Assembly (NCBI GenBank): GCA_003344405.1
Contig: NOWV01000241.1
Span: 30,853 to 94,852, forward strand
Source: Trichoplax sp. H2
Lineage: Eukaryota; Placozoa; Uniplacotomia; Trichoplacea
Direction of reading: 5' to 3'
Length of the DNA: 64,000 nt
The translations under genes and the position numbers were made by a program. The notes beneath the pieces were generated by a model. It did not search any database. It saw nothing but the letters and a program-made list of their open reading frames with translations, and was not told the DNA's origin. Positions 57,505 through 64,000 of this stretch are shown here, piece by piece; the stretch's first letter is position 1; each line of letters starts with the position of its first letter.

Positions 57505-59066
57505 TATTCTACTCTTTATACCTCTTTGCAAATTATAAAATGACGTAAAATGCTATATACTATAACTATATTCATAAACGTGGATAAGAATAATACGCCT
57601 TGATGAGAGCCAATGGCATTATGGTTTCAAAGTGAAAGTTCTCATCTACTGTACAGTAATCTATTCAAGTTTTATTATTACTACTACTTCTACTGCTGAA
57701 GATATGCAAGCTATTGCCTTATATGTTGCATGGACTGCATTATTTTGAGCTAAATTTTATTTTTGGTATGCGCTATAGAAAACATGTATATTATGTTACA
57801 TGTGCTTATTATTTTTTAAGGTAAAATGAAATTATGAACATTGTTTTATATCGATTATATGTATAACTGCTTAATAAAATATTTTAGCTAGGATATTCAC
57901 GCTTTATTGTTGTCTAAGTTTCGTTTTGGCTTCTGTAAATCTATTTTATGTGAGCATTGATATTTTTTATCGAAAATACTAACTAAATGATCGTTCTATG
58001 GGTAAATGATTGGAATATGACATCAAAGGTTGCGTATGCTCCATATTACTACTGATTATCTAAGGCTAATTTACTATATTATCAATCTCATTTACAAAAT
58101 CTAATAGGCCAATTACATTTATAAACTGGACGTTATAATTGTATAGTACTGTACAGTAGGCAGATTGATTTTAGAGATGAATAGAATGAAATACTGAATC
58201 AAATGGAAGATATTTTAGTTTACGTTATAATACATGTATATCTTTAATCATCTCAGATTGAAGCCTTGTATTCATTCTGAGGAGCGTGTTTTAATACTAA
58301 TTGTTAGCGATTAATAAGGGGCATTTTTATTTATTTCGGACTAAGTTTTCATTTGTAGGCTGCCATTGACATGCGAAATCATACATTATTTTATGGAATA
58401 TCGCTGCGTAATATTTGTTAGCTTGATATGCAAACAGTAAATATTTTTTCTAAGATGGCCTATCTTTTACCTGGATTCAATTTCTCATAGAAATCGATCC
58501 ATACAATTACTTTTAAGTTTGGATAGATTAATCTTACAACGCGATGATAAATTAATTAGTATACAACTTAATCTATTATTCTATGACAAAGCCACAGGAA
58601 AACCAAGAGATGACCAGGTCTATATGTTGCAAACCATATCATATAAATAATACTTTCACTTACAATTCAAATAAATTTAATAACTTGATTTGCCTGGAAT
58701 AAAGAGGAAAGGACTGACTAGCTTATAACCAGTCTTAATGTTTATTTATACATGCATTATTACAAGCAAAACCCCATTATGAGCAAGTATTTACTTAATA
58801 GAATACTGATATCTTAAATAAAAGCCTGCTTTAAATTTCAGCTTACCAACAATTACGTAACGAAAGTCAAAGTCTTACATTATATAGTATTTAAGTTACA
58901 GGTCTTTTCTAATATGTATATACATATTTGAACGTTCGTTTTGTGGTATGTGCAAGATGGCTCATAAGTATTAACAACATTGATGCAAATTCTTCGGTCT
59001 CGTCATTCTGTACAACATGTCTGAAACGCTAGCTGAGGGTATTTACGAGATAAATTGCTAAGGTAG
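57505..59066. other. Convergent intergenic region between the pseudokinase and snurportin genes
   Basis: Both genes end towards this stretch. It holds short TACTGTACAGTA words at about 57650 and 58145 and no recognisable coding sequence. Confidence 0.45.
57873..57878 (+). terminator. Candidate poly(A) signal for the pseudokinase gene
   Basis: AATAAA about 370 bp after the stop codon, in a T-rich setting. Plausible but based only on the hexamer. Confidence 0.3.
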
Positions 59067-60627
59067 CTAATTTTCAGCCATTTGTATTTCAGCTTGCTTG
59101 TACTTTTCCGGAACAGGATACCCCAAAATTTCAGGTACCATATGTGGCTTCAACCAATTTACTAATGAAGATTTCTCACCTGGCTTATAATGACCATCCT
59201 TATGATAGAATAGTAGACCATCAATCTATCCAATTCAAGCAGTATTATCTTAGTAAAAGGCATTTAAATTTGATAGCTAAAACCTCTAAACAGTATAGTA
59301 CCGGATACTCTTTAATGTCATTCAATGAGGCATAGATTTTATCACTACTAGTTTCAAACATTGGCGCTATAATAAATTTAAACTGAGAAAATAGGAGAAA
59401 ATTAGCCCATTTTTAGTCAATATGCAGTCATAGTAATATATTTTTAATTGAGAATTACTCGATTAGATTTAGAAATGGTCGACAACAAGTCGAATTCTTC
59501 TTGGATCTTACTACGTAACCAGAACGACCGGAAAGAATACTGCCGTAATTTCAGTAGGTTGAGAGAGTTACTTAGTATCAAAAGTTATAGCACTATAGGA
59601 TTATACTCTCATTAATGGTACGATCATGCTTACGTCAGAATCATAAATAGGATGGCCATTCCAACACATTAGATCAATAATAAAGAAAGTTTGCAGTTGT
59701 TCGCAATAAATACAGTCTAGGATACAGAATTTACCCCTTCTACCAGCGCTACCTCCAGGAAGGGCAGAATTAAATCTACTAATTTTATTGCCTTTCCTAG
59801 AGTATGCAGTAGTCCTACCCTACATTTACAACGCAAGAAATAAAAGCATAGATTGAATCGATAGATTCTGCTAGACAGTAAGATAAAATTAGTTTTCTGG
59901 TGAAAGTACCCTTGCAGCAATCACTAAGTTCCTTTTCCCAATTGGACAAATAACAGTGATCCAGCTCGATTCAAAGTTTGGGGGCTTGTCATTAAGCCAT
60001 TCCGATAGCATTATCTAGGATTAAAATCTCAGTATTATTTAAGCGTATGAATGCCAGCATCAATCAGCCTTTTATGTAAAAGCTGCCTTTCCAAAGCATA
60101 TCATACAGAACAAATTGGTTTACCTGATTAGCGTAAGGCTTATAGCTTTTAGTTTTATGCTGGCTTCGCTTGGAGGCAGGTTTCATGTCTTCACACTTAC
60201 TCTCCTAGAGAATAATTAGTAATCGTAGATTATTTTTAAGTGCATGTGGTTTACTTTTAAATTTATTTTACAGGCGCTAAATTGACAGTTCTTTGTACGA
60301 AAGCAACAACAACGGAATCATTACTGTTGGTTCTGCTGTGGCAATTTCCATAGTTACTTCATCTTCTAAGTGCCGAAGTAAATTGTAAGCCTCCGATCGT
60401 TTCCTGTAGGTTTTAGTAGTTAATTCTCTTAATAAACTTAGTCTGGTGAGCAGGTGTGGTACGTAGTTTTTAAAAAATTTCTCTTCATTTTAGTCCTCAA
60501 TCGTACATTGTATAGTACATGACTAGATCAATGCACATTATTACAATTTTACCTTTTTTGCCTTTCCAATTCCTTCTGTCGTCTAGTATGTTGATCGGGC
60601 AACGTGGTACTTTTGTATTGAGCAAAT
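59067..60627 (-). CDS. SNUPN: Snurportin-1, import adaptor for m3G-capped snRNPs (first exon unresolved)
   Basis: Snurportin-1 binds the trimethylguanosine cap of spliceosomal snRNAs and, through an N-terminal importin-beta-binding (IBB) region, carries snRNPs into the nucleus. Exons on the minus strand: 60627-60553, 60403-60325, 60204-60124, 60014-59910, 59819-59634, 59539-59459, 59382-59302, 59225-59067, with GT-AG introns and agreeing phases. The first two carry the IBB text ([30 protein letters not shown]). The cap-binding domain follows: [77 protein letters not shown] and [18 protein letters not shown]. The Trp of LSEWL and of LVNWLKP correspond to human Trp107 and Trp276, which contact the cap. 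About 281 residues are seen (human 360), and the C-terminal tail after the cap domain is shorter. The first exon, with the start codon, must end with two bases of a codon and was not identified. Confidence 0.92.
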
Positions 60628-61333
60628 CTGTTATAAGAGTAAGTTAAGAAATAGAGTATCACAGTTCGCTCTTTATTATAGTTTTTTTAGCTCGCTCGAA
60701 TGTATTGGAGGTTAATTTATCTTCCGGAGCAGTATTTTAAATGCCTACTGCAATAGCTCGAGTTGTAGGTAACTAAAGTAATGTCGGGCTGGCTATGGGT
60801 ATAAGTAGAAGTATACGAGTACAATAGGAATTGGTCCAGTTGTGTTGATCAAATGAAAACAGTTTGTCTCTCATGATAATGCCGTTCTTTAATTATCGCT
60901 ACTGAAGCCATTAGACCGTACCCTAACATTAGCTAAATTCATTTATATTGTTCGCTTATTCAGTAGTGATATTGATCTCATTACCTTAATAGCTCGAGTT
61001 ACAGTTAACTACAACAATGTATTATTTAGTGGTATATAAGTCTTTAACATGAATTTATCCGTTAGCAATCATGCCATGAGTCTAAATTGTCGCCTATTTT
61101 ATAATCATTCTTTAATCCCTTTCTGACTACTATTTGTTCTTATTTTCAGTTCATTCAGCAGTAGCGTTTTGTACTACAACCTTAATGATTGGAATGGTAG
61201 AGAATAATTAAAGCAGTGTATTAGTGATATTCTATCGATGAACATCAGTATTGAATATGAAGTTTATTCTTTAGCATTGATCAAATTGTAAGTGACTGAA
61301 ATACTGCGAATAAATGTAAGTATCTAACTGGAA
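60628..61333. other. Upstream flank of snurportin, start exon not located
   Basis: The snurportin first exon and promoter should be here. A minus-strand ATG near 60875 opens a short frame without a clear in-phase donor. Short duplicated text (AATAGCTCGAGTT at about 60752 and 60988) was also noted. Confidence 0.35.
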
Positions 61334-61765
61334 TTTATCCATTGACTTAGCCATGATCAAGCGAGTATCTATTGTCACTTTAGTATTGCTGTGCATCCAT
61401 TCAATCATTCGTTAACTATAGTGCACCCTATACACAATTACGTCGATCAGAATCTTACAGTCTCCCTTAGACTCTAGTTTATCCATTGACTTAGCCATGA
61501 TCAAGCGAGTATCTATTGTCACTTTAGCATTGCTGTACATCCATTCTATCATTCATTAACTATAGTGCACCCTATACACATATACGTCGATCAGAATCCT
61601 ACCGTCTCCCTTAGGCTCTAGTTTATCCATTGGCTTAGCCATGATCAAGCGAGTCTCCATTGTCACTTTAGCATAGCTGTTCATCCATTCAATCATGCGT
61701 TAACTATAGTGTACCCTATACACACGTACGTCGATCAGAATCCTACCGTCACCCTTACTTTACCA
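61334..61765. repeat. Tandem repeat, 144-bp unit, three copies
   Basis: Copies start at 61334, 61478 and 61622, each with TTTATCCATTG(A/G)CTTAGCC, and run through GATCAAGCGAGT, CTATAGTG(C/T)ACCCTATACAC and CGTCGATCAGAATC. They differ by a few substitutions per copy. The spacing is exactly 144 bp in both intervals. Confidence 0.92.
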
Positions 61766-62287
61766 GTACAGTCGTTTGCATGTCCACATTTGCTTGCAAG
61801 TTAGCCATAGCAAATTCCATTTATGGATGAGTTGAAATGGCGTCATGGTTGCACAACTAGGATAATACGCTCAGTTCTATCTTATAATGTACTTGTGCTC
61901 TCTCGATGCCAATTTGTTGTTGTCTTTTGCATAATGTAGAATACGGTCTAATTGGATCAATGTTCCCNNNNNNNNNNNNNNNNNNNNNNNNNNNNNNNNN
62001 NNNNNNNNNNNNNNNNNNNNNNNNNNNNNNNGCAATAGCAGCAGCAATCAGCAAGACGATGCCAATCTCGAGCTCTCCACAGCCACCACGACCAACGTTG
62101 CTAGGTGATGATCCTGGAGGTGACGGACGAACCACTCAGTATAGACGAGTAGGACTGATCCAGTCAAGGGATTGCCATACTATGCCAACCCACTCTTGTA
62201 TCATATCATCGTTGCTCAACTCATACAGAACTTGCTATAAAAAAGTCTTGAATGGAACACTCATGTCCACCATCGACTTCAACACCT
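61766..62287. other. Sequence around the scaffold gap, no gene assigned
   Basis: A frame runs through the Ns on the plus strand, with an Ala/Ser/Pro-rich part after the gap (62033-62150) that is more GC-rich than its surroundings. Because the gap length is arbitrary, the frame across it means nothing, and no family is recognised. Confidence 0.3.
61968..62031. other. Assembly gap (64 N)
   Basis: A run of 64 N bases between two repeat arrays. The true missing length is unknown, and repeats nearby may be the cause. Confidence 0.98.
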
Positions 62288-63698
62288 GAGTAGTCTAACA
62301 ACGCAAACAGTAGTTCATAATCTATAGTAATAGCACTTGTAACGGGATGCATGGATGATTGATACCAGTTGAGTAGTCTAACAACGCAAATAGTAGTCCA
62401 TAATGCATAGTAACATCAATAATAAAGGGAAGCATAGACGGTTGATACTAGCTGAGTAGTCTAACAACGCAAATAGTAGTCCATAATGCATAGTAATAGC
62501 ACTTATAATGGGATGCATAGATGGTTGATACCAGTTGAGTAGTCTAATAACGCAAATAGTAGTCCATAATTCATAGTAGCGCCAGTAATAAAGGGAAGCA
62601 TAGACGGTTGATAGTAGCTGAGTAGTCTAACAACGCAAATAGTAGTCCATAATGCATAGTAACACCAGTGATAAAGGGAAGCATAGATGATTGATACCAG
62701 TTGAGTAGTCTAACAACGTAAACAGTAGTCCATAATGCATAGTAACACCAGTGATAAAGGGAAGCATAGATGATTGATACCAGTTGAGTAGTCTAACAAC
62801 GCAAATAGTAGTCCATAATGCATAGTAACACCAGTAATAAAGGGAAGCATAGACGGTTGATAGTAGCTGAGTAGTCTAACAACGCAAACAGTAGTCCATA
62901 ATGCATAGTAACACCAGTGATAAAGGGAAGCATAGATGATTGATACCAGTTGAGTAGTCTAACAACGCAAATAGTAGTCCATAATGCATAGTAGCGCCAG
63001 TAATAAAGGGAAGCATAGACGGTTGATACTAGCTGAGTAGTCTAACAACGCAAATAGTAGTCCATAATGCATAGTAACACCAGTGATAAAGGGAAACATA
63101 GATGATTGATACCATTTGAGTAGTCTAACAACGCAAATAGTAATCCATAGTGCATAGTAACATCACTAATAAAGGGAAGCATAGACGGTTGATACTGACT
63201 GAGTAGCCTAACAACGCAAACAGTAGTCCATAATGCATAGTAACATCACTAATAAAGGGAAGCATAGACGGTTGATACTGACTGAGTAGTCTAACAACGC
63301 AAACAGTAGTCCATAATGTATAGTAATAACACTTACAAAGGGAAGCATAGATGATTGATACCAGCTGAATAGTCTAACAACGCAAACAGCAGTCCATAAT
63401 GCATAGTAACATCGCTAATAAAGGGAAGCATAGACGGTTGATACTGACTGAGTAGTCTAACAACGCAGATAGTAGCTCATGATGCATAGTAACATCACTA
63501 ATAAAGGGAAGCATAGATGATTGATACTAGTTGAGTAGTCTAATAACGCAAACGGTAGTCCATAATGCATAGTAATAGCAGTGATAACAGGAAGCATAGA
63601 TGATTGATACTAGCTGAATAGTCTAACAACGCAAATAGTAGTCCATAATGCATAGTAACATCAGTAATAAAGGGAAGCATAGACGATTAAGACTCGCC
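62288..63698. repeat. Satellite array, 83-bp unit, 17 copies, two alternating unit types
   Basis: Units begin with GAGTAGTCTAACAACGCAAA at 62288 and then at exact 83-base steps to 63616. Each holds TAGTCCATAATGCATAGTAA and AAGGGAAGCATAGA. Two unit types differ in the last third: type A ends GATGATTGATACCAGTT and type B ends GACGGTTGATACTAGCT or TGACT. They mostly alternate (A B A B A A B A B A B B A B A A B), giving a 166-bp dimer. No spacers unlike the repeat exist, so this is not a CRISPR-like array. Confidence 0.95.
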
Positions 63699-64000
63699 GA
63701 TTCGAGCATTGGCTTGGCTGTCGCAAGCTGCTCCTGCTCTCTCTTACAAAATCATACATGTTTAGCTACTGTATGATACAGTATACTAGTAGTATATTCT
63801 AGCCAAAAGGAAGACAGAACTGTGCCACCATGGAAGCGGATCGTGTCCACGCAGTCTCCTACGCGTCGCATACAATTCACTGTAGCTTTCAGCGATGATT
63901 GCGTTAGTCAAGTTTCATAGTCAAGGCAAAATTGCTTCCAATTCTTGGCTAATTGCAAGCTTGCAACAACTTCTTATGGTGGCTAGCGGTCAAGATGTCG
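63699..64000. other. Right edge, nothing recognised
   Basis: Unique sequence after the satellite, more GC-rich than most intergenic DNA here. No frame or motif that I can support. Confidence 0.35.

Noticed and set aside
61906-62289. Open frame running through the N run
   Set aside because: The gap length is arbitrary, so the frame across it is meaningless; the part after the gap is low-complexity.
62288-63698. Regular repeat array considered as CRISPR
   Set aside because: The 83-bp units are contiguous, with no unique spacers, and the neighbouring genes are eukaryotic. It is satellite DNA.

Overview
The window is nuclear DNA from an animal, and a placozoan (Trichoplax-like) is my best guess. 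Genes have many short introns (often 60-200 bp, GT-AG), the DNA is AT-rich, and several products are metazoan families (GATAD2/p66, snurportin-1, HERC1, hnRNP K, a CaM-kinase-like pseudokinase). The species is inferred from compactness and gene content, not proven. A 64-base run of N at 61968-62031 marks a scaffold gap.

Layout, left to right: the 3' part of a GATAD2/p66 NuRD gene (-, 1-966, running off the left edge); a repeat-rich 7 kb gap with two tandem arrays and a cluster of TACTGTAC-type palindromes; an intronless NB-ARC/STAND ATPase gene (-, 8327-10918); MAU2/SCC4, the cohesin loader (-, 12887-17969); a repeat-rich 3 kb gap; HNRNPK (+, 21125-25926, 16 exons resolved to the base); DET1 (-, 27767-30003, two exons); a 2.1 kb divergent intergenic region with palindromes and an inverted-repeat element; HERC1 (+, 32144-49299, giant RLD-SPRY-WD40-RLD-HECT ubiquitin ligase); a ZNF474-like six-finger C2HC protein (-, 50063-51532); a CaM-kinase-like predicted pseudokinase (+, 54762-57504, 13 exons resolved); snurportin-1 (-, 59067-60627 plus an unresolved first exon); then satellite DNA (a 144-bp unit x3 and an 83-bp unit x17) around the gap.

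The genes are separate transcription units, not an operon. Functionally they are nuclear housekeeping and regulation: chromatin (GATAD2), cohesin loading (MAU2), RNA binding (hnRNP K), snRNP import (snurportin) and ubiquitin ligation (DET1, HERC1). The NB-ARC gene stands apart as a single-exon, probably innate-immune or death-signalling type gene. The gene order is notable: GATAD2A and MAU2 are neighbours in human 19p13.11, and HERC1, SNUPN and DET1 all lie on human 15q, so the window appears to keep ancient animal linkage.

No wholly new system is proven here. The best candidates for a second look are the pseudokinase, the NB-ARC protein with its unrecognised N-terminal half, the palindrome clusters in divergent intergenic regions, and the two-type alternating 83-bp satellite.
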